Below, in pieces: positions 9,323-17,390 of a stretch of DNA of 64,000 bases (position 1 is its first letter; the number at the start of each line of letters is the position of its first letter). The notes under the pieces were generated by a model that had not been told where the DNA came from, ran no database searches, and worked only from the letters and a program-made list of their open reading frames with translations. The position numbers and the translations under genes are program-made. Origin of the DNA: VAZQ01 sp963744275 (GTDB lineage Bacteria > Pseudomonadota > Alphaproteobacteria > Rhizobiales > Xanthobacteraceae); assembly GCA_963744275.1 (NCBI GenBank), contig CAVUSX010000021.1, forward strand, positions 124,001 through 188,000, in the 5' to 3' direction.

Positions 9323-10636
9323 ATGATCGAACCGATCATGTATATCGGGATCGGGTTTCTGGTCGCGGGCCTCTTGGTCATCGGGGCCATTCCCATGGTG
9401 CATGCGCGCGCGGTGCGCCTGACGCAGCGTCGCCTCGAAGCCATGACCCCGATGTCGATGGCGGAAATCCACGCCGACAAGGACCAGCTGCGCGCCGAGT
9501 TCGCGATGTCGACGCGCCGCCTCGAGATGAGCGTCGACCAGATGAAGGCCAAGACCTCTTCCCAGCTGGCCGAGATCGGCAAGAAGAGCGAGGCGGTCGG
9601 CCGCCTCAAGCTCGAGCTCGGCGAGAAGGCGGCCGCGCTCTTGGGAGCCGAGGCCAAGGTGAACTCGCTGACCGAGGAATTGCAGAGCACCCAGAGCGAG
9701 CTCACCGCCAAGGCCGGCGTGTTGGCGCAGACCGAGACCGCGCTCGCCAACACCGCCGCCGAGCTCGCCAGATACACCGCGCAGCTCAACGACAGCTCGA
9801 TGAAAGCGGACAGCCAGCGCGTCGAGATCGCCACCCTGCAGACCCAAACCGAGGTGCTCAAGGGCCAGGTCGCGACCTACGAGCAGGAGATCAAGGGCCT
9901 GCAGACGCGCCTGGATACCCAAACCGCCAATGCCGAGACCGCCAACCGGCAGCTCGCCGAGGAGCGCATCAAGACCGAGACCCACGGCGCCCGCATCAAG
10001 GAGATCGAGAATCAGATCGTGGTGCAGACCACCGAGGCCGAGATCCTCGGCCGGCGCGTGCAGGAGCTCCTGGCGCGGCTCGACGAGCACGAACGGCTGG
10101 CGGCCGACCGCGAATCGTCGGCCGAGCAATACCGCAATCAGCTCGCGGCGGCGGGAACGACCGAAGCCGCCATCCGGGCCGAACTGGCCGAGCGGGAGAA
10201 CCACCATCGCGTCACCGCCGAAACCTTGACCGCCGAGAAGACGCGGGCCGAGGAGCAGCTCGCGCTCGCGCATCAGGAGCGCGACCAGCTGCGCCGTGAC
10301 ATCGCCACCATGAAGCAGGAGGCCGAGAGCGCCTGGGCCACCGAGCGCATGGAAACCGCCGTGATGCGCGAGCGCATCAACGACGTGGCTGCCGAGGTGG
10401 CGCGCCTCACCGCCCAGCTGGAAGGGCCGGGCTCGCCGATCGAGGCCATCCTGGCCGGCGAGACCGGCCGACCCATTGGCGGCGGCAACGGCGGCAGCAA
10501 CGGAACCGCCGGCGACAAGGGCAACGGCGAGAAGCTCATCGGCGCGATCGGCACCAATGGCAGCCAGAAAGCCTCGCTCGCCGACCGCATCCGCGCCCTG
10601 CAGAACCGCCGCACCCACGCGGCGCAGCCGAGCTGA
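9323..10636 (+). CDS. Membrane-anchored long coiled-coil protein (437 aa)
   Basis: One transmembrane helix at the N-terminus (about residues 5-26, IGIGFLVAGLLVIGAIPM) is followed by about 330 residues of heptad-rich, Q/E/K/A-dominated sequence predicted to form a long coiled coil, then a Gly/Asn-rich linker (GGGNGGSNG) and a short basic tail. No enzymatic motif is visible. Start is the ATG at 9323 with TAGGAG upstream. Likely a structural or scaffold protein of the inner membrane facing the cytoplasm; function unknown. Confidence 0.8.
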   Translation: MIEPIMYIGIGFLVAGLLVIGAIPMVHARAVRLTQRRLEAMTPMSMAEIHADKDQLRAEFAMSTRRLEMSVDQMKAKTSSQLAEIGKKSEAVGRLKLELGEKAAALLGAEAKVNSLTEELQSTQSELTAKAGVLAQTETALANTAAELARYTAQLNDSSMKADSQRVEIATLQTQTEVLKGQVATYEQEIKGLQTRLDTQTANAETANRQLAEERIKTETHGARIKEIENQIVVQTTEAEILGRRVQELLARLDEHERLAADRESSAEQYRNQLAAAGTTEAAIRAELAERENHHRVTAETLTAEKTRAEEQLALAHQERDQLRRDIATMKQEAESAWATERMETAVMRERINDVAAEVARLTAQLEGPGSPIEAILAGETGRPIGGGNGGSNGTAGDKGNGEKLIGAIGTNGSQKASLADRIRALQNRRTHAAQPS

Positions 10637-10750
10637 AGGCGGCGCCGATCCGGCACGCCGGGCCGGGCGCGGGCCAGCAGCCGGGCCGAAACCCGCTACA
10701 TCGCTTGACTTCTGCGACCCCTGCCGTAAATCCTGCCCTGCCTTTAAGAC

Positions 10751-10825
10751 GGGCGCTTAGCTCAGCGGGAGAGCGTTCCCTTCACACGGGAGAGGTCGTA
10801 GGTTCAATCCCTACAGCGCCCACCA
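10751..10825 (+). tRNA. tRNA-Val (anticodon CAC), CCA encoded
   Basis: A complete cloverleaf: acceptor GGGCGCT pairing with AGCGCCC, D-arm with CTCAGCGGGAGAG, anticodon stem TTCCC/GGGAG with loop TTCACAC giving anticodon CAC (10783-10785), and T-arm with GGTTCAATCC. The 3' ACCA is encoded. Reads GUG valine codons. Confidence 0.97.
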
Positions 10826-10834
10826 TTGTTTCCC

Positions 10835-10854
10835 GCGCTCATGGCGCTTTTTTT
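10835..10854 (+). terminator. Candidate Rho-independent terminator after tRNA-Val
   Basis: A short GCGC/GCGC stem with loop TCATG (10835-10847) is followed by seven T residues (10848-10854), ten bases after the tRNA 3' end. The stem is only 4 bp, so efficiency is uncertain. Confidence 0.5.
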
Positions 10855-11045
10855 GCGCCTCCTCAATTTCCCTGATCGGCTATGTTTAGACGCTCGGCCC
10901 CGTGTGGGAGCGCCCGGGCCCATATTTACGCGCGCAAGCACACAGCGCGCGGCGGCAACGCCGCTCCCGGCGCAGCCCTTGCCGACCGTGGAACTCCACG
11001 ACACGAACACTCCCGGATGTGTTTCGGAATGCCAGGAGGACACCC

Positions 11046-11915
11046 ATGATGGTCAGGGGCTCGATCGCGGCCGTTGCAACAGCACTCGCAGCAGCACTGG
11101 CGCTGGCGGTCGGTGGCGCTCGCGCCTCCGATGATCCGAAGTACCCCGACTGGAAGGGTCAGTGGACGCGGTTCATCGTCCGCGGGCTTCCGGGCCAGGG
11201 TTCTCACGACCAGACCAAGCCTTGGGGATTTGGCCAACAAGCGCCGCTCACGCCCGAGTATCAGGCAGTCCTGCAGCAGAGCCTCGCCGACCAGGCCGAG
11301 GGCGGGCTCGGCAATTTCCCTACCTCCCGGTGCTTTCCGGCCGGGATGCCGCACATGATGATGGCCTTCGGGCCGCAGGAATACGTCATCACGCCGGACA
11401 CCACCTATATCTTGATCAATTGGGACGATCACAGCCGTCGCATTTTCACCGACGGACGCGACTGGCCGGCGCGGCTCGAGCCGACCTTTTCGGGCTATTC
11501 AATCGGCAAATGGATCGACCGGGACGGCGCTGGCCGCTACGACGTTCTCGAGGTGGAGACCCGCGGTCCGTTCAAGGGACCGCGCGCCTACGATGGGGCC
11601 GGCCTGCCGCTGCACTTCGACAATCAGTCGATCTTCAAGGAGCGGATCCATCTCGACCAGGCCGATCCCAATGTCCTGCACGACGAGATGACCGTGATCG
11701 ATCATGCCTTGACGCGGCCTTGGACGGTCGACAAGCGATACCTGCGCAACCCGGACCCGCGCCCCATGTGGCCCGAATATTATTGCGGCGAGAACAACGC
11801 GCAGATCGTCATCGGCAAGCAGAACTATTTCCTGAGCGCAGATGGCTTCTTGATGCCGGCCCGGAAGGATCAGGCGCCGCCGGATCTGAGATATTTCCAT
11901 CAAACGCAGAAATGA
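11046..11915 (+). CDS. Secreted protein of unknown function, paralog A (289 aa)
   Basis: An N-terminal signal peptide (MMVRGSIAAVATALAAALAL, ending near ARAS) is followed by a mature domain starting DWKGQWTRF. Conserved blocks include GYSIGKWID, RYDVLEVETRG, DNQSIFKERIHLD and TRPWTVDKRY. The WKGQW opening and the alternating hydrophobic pattern hint at a lipocalin-like or beta-barrel binding fold, but I do not recognise a characterised family. The ATG at 11046 has AGGAGGA upstream. A paralog, very similar over nearly its whole length, lies at 14,886-15,758, and a DUF6455 gene follows directly. Likely periplasmic. Confidence 0.8.
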   Translation: MMVRGSIAAVATALAAALALAVGGARASDDPKYPDWKGQWTRFIVRGLPGQGSHDQTKPWGFGQQAPLTPEYQAVLQQSLADQAEGGLGNFPTSRCFPAGMPHMMMAFGPQEYVITPDTTYILINWDDHSRRIFTDGRDWPARLEPTFSGYSIGKWIDRDGAGRYDVLEVETRGPFKGPRAYDGAGLPLHFDNQSIFKERIHLDQADPNVLHDEMTVIDHALTRPWTVDKRYLRNPDPRPMWPEYYCGENNAQIVIGKQNYFLSADGFLMPARKDQAPPDLRYFHQTQK

Positions 11916-11924
11916 CCGGCCCGA

Positions 11925-12276
11925 GCCATCCGTTTGCGCTGGATCAAAGACGCACCGCCCGCGGAGGGATTTGTTATGGATGCCGGATAGACGAGGGAGA
12001 TGGCCATGAGCTGTTCGAACCCGGCGCGACCCGCAATGGCGCCGAATATCGACAACATGATGGAGCGGCTGGGGATCGATGCCGGGTTCCGGGTAGTGCC
12101 GCGATTTGGCCTGTTGTTTGCCAGCGCGTTGCGCAACTGCCGTTGCTGCGGCGCGCGTGAAGCCTGCGCGGCGTGGCTGGCGCAGGACCAGGAGACGCGG
12201 TTCGGAGCGCCGAAATTCTGTCCGAACGCTGATCTATTGTCGGAGCTGCTGTGCGACTGCTCCATCGGTCACCGCA
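11925..12276 (+). repeat. 352-bp duplicated block, copy 1 (contains DUF6455 gene A)
   Basis: Aligns without gaps over 352 bp to 13,991-14,342, with scattered substitutions. It begins GCCATCCGTTTGCGCTGGAT, includes the ribosome site and nearly the whole DUF6455 coding region, and ends at GGTCACCGCA. The similarity extends well upstream of the start codon, so this is a DNA duplication and not only protein homology. Confidence 0.9.
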
Positions 12277-12365
12277 GGCAAAAAGTGGGGCAAATTGGCA
12301 CCCTCGCGAGGCCGCGAACCGAACCAGCTGCCCCACCGTCCCGGTTTCGGAGTCAGGCGGTATAG
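12006..12365 (+). CDS. DUF6455 small cysteine-rich protein, copy A (119 aa)
   Basis: Small protein with a conserved Cys pattern (NCRCCGAREAC, then KFCPNADL and LLCDC) preceded by an amphipathic GFRVVPRFGLLFASALR region; this matches DUF6455, whose function is unknown. The start at 12006 is supported by comparison with copy B, where the alternative ATG six bases earlier is ATA, and by GAGGGAG at the right spacing. Its C-terminus runs on past the duplicated block, making it 26 residues longer than copy B. The CxC/CxxC clusters suggest metal binding (inference). Confidence 0.7.
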   Translation: MSCSNPARPAMAPNIDNMMERLGIDAGFRVVPRFGLLFASALRNCRCCGAREACAAWLAQDQETRFGAPKFCPNADLLSELLCDCSIGHRRQKVGQIGTLARPRTEPAAPPSRFRSQAV

Positions 12366-12374
12366 CGCGGCGCC

Positions 12375-12593
12375 TTACCTACACCACTTCGTCCCATTGG
12401 GACCGGAAGCGGCGACATGGCCCGTGTGTCGCAGGCAGTAGTCTTCGTTTTGGCCGCCCCAGACGCAGCGGCCGTGCGCATTGCGATGGCGGTTTGGACC
12501 GCAATCGCCCAGCGCGAGCACCGGCGTTGCCACCGATGAGAGAACGGCGGAAAGAATTGCGACTCCAAGCAGCGCTGCCGAAAGCTTTTTCAT
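12375..12593 (-). CDS. Small secreted Cys/Gly-rich protein (72 aa)
   Basis: A signal peptide (MKKLSAALLGVAILSAVL...) is followed by a short mature part beginning GDCGPNRHRNAHGRC. This resembles the GCG_CRPN-type prefix found in small exported alphaproteobacterial proteins. The ATG at 12593 has a strong AGGAGG five bases upstream. Four cysteines in the mature part may form disulfides. Function unknown. Confidence 0.7.
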   Translation of the reverse strand: MKKLSAALLGVAILSAVLSSVATPVLALGDCGPNRHRNAHGRCVWGGQNEDYCLRHTGHVAASGPNGTKWCR

Positions 12594-13024
12594 GAAACCT
12601 CCTATTGGTACGAGACTACCTGGCCGAACCCCAGCACGTGATGTCCGGCATATTTTACCTTTCGCTGAACAGGGCTGCTCAGCGGTTCGCTCATAGGCCC
12701 GACAACCTGAACCGAGCATGAACCCGGCCGCCTCGGCCCTCGCGCCACAAGACGCGAGACGCCAAGGAGCGCGGCGGCGAGTTCATTTATGATGCGAGCT
12801 GTTCGGAGTGCCGAAATTCTGTCCGCACGCCGGCTGTCTCGGCGCTGCGTTGCGACTGCTCCAGCACCGGCAGGCAGTGCGCCTGGCAAGGGAGCCGCCG
12901 TGCATGGCATTGGACGGGGGAAGCGGTGCAGGGAGCTCCGGCATCCCCCGTCGTATGATTTGGTCGAGATAAGCGTCTCGTTGAGATTTCTCGACCGTCG
13001 CGCGAAGTGCAGCGTCGCCGCGCT
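12594..13024. other. Intergenic stretch with a DUF6455 remnant
   Basis: No intact gene. The leader of the small secreted gene lies at the left. A fragment at 12797-12862 matches the 3' part of the DUF6455 genes (see the pseudogene entry). The remainder shows no coding pattern that I can support. Confidence 0.6.
12797..12862 (+). pseudogene. DUF6455 gene remnant, third copy
   Basis: About 65 bp resembling the 3' end of the two DUF6455 genes: GTTCGGAGTGCCGAAATTCT, and later TGCGACTGCTCC, in the same order and with nearly the same spacing. A short stretch resembling the gene start (GAGCTGTTCG) abuts it directly, as if an internal deletion joined two GTTCG sites. Confidence 0.5.
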
Positions 13025-13732
13025 TTAGCGCCAGCCGCCGAACTTGAAGTTCAAGCCGCCCTTCACGACGCTCTCGGTCTCCTTCACATCGATCAGGACC
13101 GTCGGAAAGGAACCGGTGAACGAGTTCGATTTGGTCCCGAAGTTGTAGTAGTCGTACTCGACGAAACCGGTGAGCCAGTCGGTGAAGGCATATTCGCCGC
13201 CGACCCCGAGGGTCCAGCCGCTGCGCGTCTCGCTTGCGGTGTTGGCGCCGAGCGGGCTGGAGACGCTGTAGCTGTCGTTGACCCAGGCCCCGCCGCCCTT
13301 CACATAGCCGAGGAAGCGGTCCACGGCATAACCGGCCCGGCCGGTCACCGAGGCCAGCGACTTGATCTTGCTCTGGTCGACGGCGGGGGCGAAGACAGCG
13401 TCCGTGGAGCTGCCGCTGGCGTTGGCCCAATCATAATCGCCCTGTATGCCGAACACCCACGTGCTGACCTGGTAATTGCAGCCGATCTGGCCGCCGGCCA
13501 GCCCGCCGTTGGCGGTCGTGCTGCTTTGGGCCGCGCCCGTCACATCGACATTCCAGCTCTTCGAGGCCCAAAGGCCGCCGGCGTTGCCGCCGATATAGCA
13601 TCCGGTCCAGCTGAACGCGGGCGCCATCACCGGAGCCTTCGTGTAAACCGGAGCGGGCCTCAGGTCCGCCGCCAGGGTGGGTCCAACGGCCAGGATGCTG
13701 AGAGCAAACCCCGCAATGAATTGACGCTTCAT
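13025..13732 (-). CDS. Outer-membrane beta-barrel protein, Omp25/31-like (235 aa)
   Basis: A signal peptide (MKRQFIAGFALSILAVGPTLA) is followed by the hallmark DLRPAPVYTKAP linker and FSWTGCYIGGNAGG, the opening of Hyphomicrobiales Omp25/Omp31-type porins. Alternating hydrophobic/aromatic strands continue through WVFGIQGDYDW, YVKGGGAWVND and GFVEYDYYNFGT, and the chain ends in a barrel-type strand (KGGLNFKFGG). The ATG at 13732 has GAGGGG upstream. Acts in the outer membrane as an 8-strand barrel; pore activity is not established. Confidence 0.9.
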   Translation of the reverse strand: MKRQFIAGFALSILAVGPTLAADLRPAPVYTKAPVMAPAFSWTGCYIGGNAGGLWASKSWNVDVTGAAQSSTTANGGLAGGQIGCNYQVSTWVFGIQGDYDWANASGSSTDAVFAPAVDQSKIKSLASVTGRAGYAVDRFLGYVKGGGAWVNDSYSVSSPLGANTASETRSGWTLGVGGEYAFTDWLTGFVEYDYYNFGTKSNSFTGSFPTVLIDVKETESVVKGGLNFKFGGWR

Positions 13733-13990
13733 GATAGTCCCCTCGATTTTGAGTTTGCGATCACCACCAACGCTCCAAGCGGTGAAAAGGACCTTACCGG
13801 TTCCTGCCGTTCCGACGAATTCCATCCCGCGTGGCATTTTTGCAACAGACGATGTCCGCCCGTCAGGGGTTTTGCCTAGCCAAGCGCCTGATGTCGACAC
13901 CCCCCATGACAGGGCTGACGGCGACCGGTGGCTCAGAGCCGGCCTGTGATCTTCGCGGTCCGGTCCGGTGATCCCGGTACCCCGCCCCGC
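13733..13990. other. Intergenic region upstream of the porin
   Basis: Leader of the minus-strand porin, abutting the second copy of the 352-bp duplication. No gene is recognisable. The promoter for the porin should lie here. Confidence 0.4.
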
Positions 13991-14342
13991 GCCATCCGTT
14001 TGCGCTGGATCAAAGACGCGCCGCCCGCGGGGGGATTTGTTAGGGACGCCGGAACGACGAGGGAGATAGCCATGAGCTGTTCGAACCCGACGCGACGCGC
14101 AGCGGCACCGAACATCGACAACATGATGGAGCGGCTGAAGATCGACGCCGGATTCCGGGTGGTGCCGCGATTTGGCCTGCTGTTCGCCAGCGCGCTGCGC
14201 AACTGCCGTTGCTGCCGCGCGCGTGAAGCGTGCGCGGACTGGCTGGCGCAGGACCGCGAGACGCGGTTCGGAGCGCCGCGATTCTGTCCGAACGCCGATC
14301 TGTTCTCGGAGCTGCTGTGCGACTGCTCCAGCGGTCACCGCA
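13991..14342 (+). repeat. 352-bp duplicated block, copy 2 (contains DUF6455 gene B)
   Basis: Second copy of the block at 11,925-12,276: equal length, same orientation, ungapped. Differences are mostly single substitutions. The 1.7 kb between the copies holds the small secreted gene, the DUF6455 remnant and the porin. Confidence 0.9.
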
Positions 14343-14353
14343 CCGCAAGTTGA
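14072..14353 (+). CDS. DUF6455 small cysteine-rich protein, copy B (93 aa)
   Basis: Paralog of the protein at 12,006. It has the same Cys pattern (NCRCCRAREAC, RFCPNADL, LLCDC). GAGGGAG precedes the ATG at 14072. Here the codon two positions upstream is ATA, which settles the start for both copies. It ends HRTAS*, probably the ancestral terminus. Function unknown; putative metal binding from the cysteines is inference. Confidence 0.72.
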   Translation: MSCSNPTRRAAAPNIDNMMERLKIDAGFRVVPRFGLLFASALRNCRCCRAREACADWLAQDRETRFGAPRFCPNADLFSELLCDCSSGHRTAS

Positions 14354-14426
14354 AGCGATACACCCTGCCGACGCGCGAATCCTAAAATTTCGGCGCCTTG
14401 AGGTCGCCAGGGTGTTGTCACGTCCG

Positions 14427-14660
14427 TCAGGACGGCTTGATCAGGCCCCTGATCCGTCGCGCCGCGGCCGCATAGCTCGAGCCTTCCGGCGCGCCAGCGT
14501 CTTTGCAGGCGAGCTTCGGCAACGGGTCACGACAATTCCACAGCTGGCCGCAGAGACGATCGAGCGCGAGGGTGGCCTCGCCGGTGACCGCATAGCTTTC
14601 CAGCTCTCCGCAAAAATCCGCCCGCAGATCGCCGGGCGCGGATTTCACAGCTTGTTGCAT
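14427..14660 (-). CDS. Small hypothetical protein (77 aa)
   Basis: Begins MQQAVKSAPGDLRADF with a GAGGAG ribosome site. It contains three cysteines and an amphipathic pattern (YAVTGEATLALDRLCGQLWN). No signal peptide or known family is recognised. It lies between DUF6455 copy B and secreted paralog B, on the opposite strand. Confidence 0.5.
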   Translation of the reverse strand: MQQAVKSAPGDLRADFCGELESYAVTGEATLALDRLCGQLWNCRDPLPKLACKDAGAPEGSSYAAAARRIRGLIKPS

Positions 14661-14885
14661 GGCCAATCTCCTCGAATGTCGGCTTCGGGACACGAGCATT
14701 AGAGCCAAGCCCGACTTGCGGTTCCTTGATCTAGGGCAAATGGCGCCGTCCGGGCGCCGCCGCTCGCCTCTTTCTTGTGCACCGCGCGGCGGTGTAGATT
14801 CCAAGCCGAACGGCCGGCACGTGCCGAGCTCGCCTTTTTTTTCGCCTCGCAAGAGTCCACGTGCGGATCACAAGGGGGGAAAGCC

Positions 14886-15758
14886 ATGCCTTGCCACCGG
14901 CCTCGCCGGAGCTCGATCGGCGCCGTCGCGCTCGTCGTGTTGTCGATGTCCGCAGGGGGCGCGCGCGCGTTCGATGACGGGAAGTATCCCGACCTCAAGG
15001 GCCAATGGACCCGGTTCGTGGTTCCGGGGCTCGGCGGCATGCCTTCGTTCGACCAGACCAAGCCCTGGGGGTTCGGGCAGGAGGCGCCGCTCACGCCGGA
15101 ATACACGGCGGTCCTGCAAGCCAGCATCGCCGACCAGGCCGACGGCGGACAGGGCAATTTCACCGGCTCGGAGTGTCTCGCCTTCGGGATGCCGACCATG
15201 ATGATGGCGTTCTATCCGCAGGAGTACATCGTCACGCCGCCGACCACCTACATCCTGATCAACAACGCCGACCACGGCCGCCGCATCTTCACCGACGGGC
15301 GCGATTGGCCGCGGCAGATCGAGCCGACCTACGCGGGCTACTCGATCGGCAAATGGATCGATAGCGCCGGGGAGGGCCGCTACGACGTGCTCGAGGTCGA
15401 GACCCGCGGCCCGTTCAAGGGTCCCCGCGCCTACGACGGCACCGGCCTGCCGCTGCACCACGACAATCAGTCCATCTTCAAGGAGCGGATTCACCTCGAC
15501 CGCACCGATCCGAACATCCTGCACGACGAGATCACCGTGATCGACCACGCCCTGACGCGCCCCTGGACGGTGGACAAGCGCTACCGCCGCAACGCCGAGC
15601 CGCAACCGGTCTGGCCGGAATATGTCTGCGGCGAGAACAATGCCCATATCCGGGTCGGCACGCAGAGCTATTATCTGAGCGCCGACGGCTTTCTGATGCC
15701 GGCCCGCAAGGATCAGGCGCCGCCGGATCTGAAATACTTCAAGCCGGCGCCGAAGTGA
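14886..15758 (+). CDS. Secreted protein of unknown function, paralog B (290 aa)
   Basis: Close paralog of the protein at 11,046: signal peptide MPCHRPRRSSIGAVALVVLS, then DLKGQWTRF, GYSIGKWID, RYDVLEVETRG, DNQSIFKERIHLD and TRPWTVDKRY, and the same C-terminal FLMPARKDQAPPDL. The ATG at 14886 follows GGGGGGAAAG. Both paralogs sit beside a DUF6455 gene, suggesting that the pair was duplicated together and rearranged. Fold perhaps lipocalin-like; ligand unknown. Confidence 0.8.
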   Translation: MPCHRPRRSSIGAVALVVLSMSAGGARAFDDGKYPDLKGQWTRFVVPGLGGMPSFDQTKPWGFGQEAPLTPEYTAVLQASIADQADGGQGNFTGSECLAFGMPTMMMAFYPQEYIVTPPTTYILINNADHGRRIFTDGRDWPRQIEPTYAGYSIGKWIDSAGEGRYDVLEVETRGPFKGPRAYDGTGLPLHHDNQSIFKERIHLDRTDPNILHDEITVIDHALTRPWTVDKRYRRNAEPQPVWPEYVCGENNAHIRVGTQSYYLSADGFLMPARKDQAPPDLKYFKPAPK

Positions 15759-15929
15759 CCGGATTCGATCCCACCCGCCATTCCGTGCCGCGAAGACGCC
15801 GATGCTCCGTTCCTTGATTGCTGCTCTGGCGGCGAAGCTGCGCGGTGTCCTGCAGCCGGGCGGGTCCGCGGCGCGACGCTCGAGCGCGAACGAAGCGGGC
15901 ATTTCTTTTCCTGGTTCCAGCTCGATCCG

Positions 15930-16475
15930 GTGGGCGATCCGGTGCCGGCCTCCTCCGGCCGGACCTGGCATTGCTTCCGCCCCGACGGGGAGGCGTTTCG
16001 GGCCTTGGTGGAGCTCGATGTCCTGATCGATGCGTCCGGGCGCATCTTGGAGCAGCGCCTGGGTCTGGACCGCGCCTTCGCGGACCATCCCCGCAACGGC
16101 GTATTCGCGCGTGACCTGGCCAAGAGCTATCTGCAGTGGGGCCTGAGCGCACCGCTCGACGCGCAGGCGCGCACCCTCATCGACAATATCGCCAACCCGG
16201 CCGCCGCCGGCGTACCGGTGCTGATGCGTGCGGTGCCGCCCGCGCCCGCCATCGACACCACCGGTGGCTATCTGACCTATCTGGGCCGGCGAACGAGCGC
16301 CGAGGCCATCTTCGGGAATTCCAAGCTGACGATCACGAACCTGCCGGGATCGTTTCCCGATCGGCATATATTCGCCGGCTCGCGCTCCGACGCACCGCGG
16401 CCCGATGCGCAGGCAAACGCGCAGCAGCCCTCATGGCTTCGTCTCGACATCGCGCCGGCCATCACGCTTCACTGA
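15930..16475 (+). CDS. Hypothetical protein, start uncertain (about 181 aa)
   Basis: The frame reads convincingly from GTWHCF-like sequence (SSGRTWHCFRPDGEAF) through RALVELDVLIDASG and DHPRNGVFARDLAKSYLQWG to a C-terminal WLRLDIAPAI. The GTG at 15930 is the first in-frame start, but coding-like sequence (ERSGHFFSWFQLDP) continues upstream of it. The true start may therefore lie in another frame at the ATG at 15802, which would require a frameshift. No recognised family or signal peptide. Confidence 0.5.
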   Translation: MGDPVPASSGRTWHCFRPDGEAFRALVELDVLIDASGRILEQRLGLDRAFADHPRNGVFARDLAKSYLQWGLSAPLDAQARTLIDNIANPAAAGVPVLMRAVPPAPAIDTTGGYLTYLGRRTSAEAIFGNSKLTITNLPGSFPDRHIFAGSRSDAPRPDAQANAQQPSWLRLDIAPAITLH

Positions 16476-16592
16476 AATGCCGACGACGAGAACGTGGGCC
16501 GAGGCGTTGGAACGGCGTCACACGGCGCGCGAAGGTGGCGTGAAAAAGCGGCGTCCGAGGCAACCTCGGAGCGCCGCGAGCTGCAATCTCGG

Positions 16593-16799
16593 TCAGCGTT
16601 GAACCTTGAGATTTTCCGCCGATGTCTTGCCCTTGTTGGGGACCTCTTCGTACTCGACGACCTGCCCCTCGTTCAGACTGCTGAGGCCGGCCTTCTCGAC
16701 CGCCGAGATATGGACAAACACATCTTTTCCGCCCGCCTGGGGCTGAATAAATCCGTAGCCCTTTTGCGAATTGAACCACTTTACGGTGCCGCGCGCCAT
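16593..16799 (-). CDS. Cold-shock domain protein, CspA family (68 aa)
   Basis: Single-stranded nucleic-acid binding OB-fold protein acting as an RNA chaperone. RNP1 (KGYGFIQP) and RNP2 (VFVHISAV) are intact, and the N-terminal GTVKWFN is canonical. The ATG at 16799 with AGGAG eight bases upstream fits the family length, so the 18-codon upstream extension is not used. Members of this family can be general or cold-induced; no clear cold-box is visible. Confidence 0.95.
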   Translation of the reverse strand: MARGTVKWFNSQKGYGFIQPQAGGKDVFVHISAVEKAGLSSLNEGQVVEYEEVPNKGKTSAENLKVQR

Positions 16800-16980
16800 T
16801 GATCGATCTCCTGGTTGACGGCCAAGAATAGCTGCAAGACGGCCGAATGCCAATGGCCGATTGCAGTGTTTGACCCTTGCGGGAAGGCCGGCCCGCGGCG
16901 GCTGGTCCCTACCAGGTCGAGAAGTTTCGGGGCGTTTTCAGCGCGGTTTTCGACGGCAAAACCATTGGTCCGTCGCAGAT

Positions 16981-17241
16981 TTACCGGCAGCGCGCGCGCC
17001 GCGCGGCGGCCGGGCGCAAGCGGTCGGTCGGCACGTCCCAGAACGGGCGATTGGCTTCCGCATAGGCGACGCCGTTCAATCCCATGTCCTTGAGCATGCG
17101 GTCGTCCATTCCCATCAGGCTCCTGCGCTCGCGCCGCACCTGGAGGGCGAGCTCGAGCGCGCCCATCAGGTGCGCGATGCGGGCGCCGGTGCGGGCGAGC
17201 CCGCCGCCGAGGCGGGTGGTCGCGGATTGGGTGTGGCACAT
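16981..17241 (-). CDS. DUF1127 small protein (86 aa)
   Basis: Small protein with the C-terminal DUF1127 motif (SLMGMDDRMLKDMGLNGVAY followed by AEANRPFW). Family members are small arginine-rich proteins, some of which have been linked to RNA or phosphate metabolism in other alphaproteobacteria. The ATG at 17241 has GGAG seven bases upstream. It is divergently transcribed from the LysR gene across 149 bp holding candidate operator repeats, so LysR control is likely (inference). Confidence 0.82.
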   Translation of the reverse strand: MCHTQSATTRLGGGLARTGARIAHLMGALELALQVRRERRSLMGMDDRMLKDMGLNGVAYAEANRPFWDVPTDRLRPAAARRARCR

Positions 17242-17320
17242 GGCGTTGCTCCGTGCGTGTGGCGCCCGAAGGGGCGCGTGGCCCCAAAAGGAGCGCCTGA
17301 GCCCCTATCTAGGCCTCCCC

Positions 17321-17375
17321 CTTGCATAACTAAATCGAATGTTGTTTATATCTTGCATAAGCATACCTTAAGCAA
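17321..17375. promoter_or_regulatory. Candidate LysR operator region
   Basis: An AT-rich island in the intergenic region. CTTGCATAA occurs at 17321-17329 and 17352-17360, 31 bp apart (three helical turns). The second copy lies in a near-perfect inverted repeat: TTGCATAAG (17353-17361), spacer CATAC, CTTAAGCAA (17367-17375). The palindrome ends 15 bp before the LysR start. This layout fits a LysR activation/autoregulation site shared with the divergent DUF1127 gene. Confidence 0.6.
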
Positions 17376-17390
17376 GGAGCGAGCCCCTCC

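Noticed and set aside
10751..15758. tRNA-Val as an integration site for the duplicated cluster
   Set aside because: No integrase and no repeat of the tRNA 3' end was found downstream.
14868..16367. Minus-strand frame of about 500 codons over secreted paralog B and the next gene
   Set aside because: Shadow of two plus-strand genes; R/G-rich with no ribosome site.
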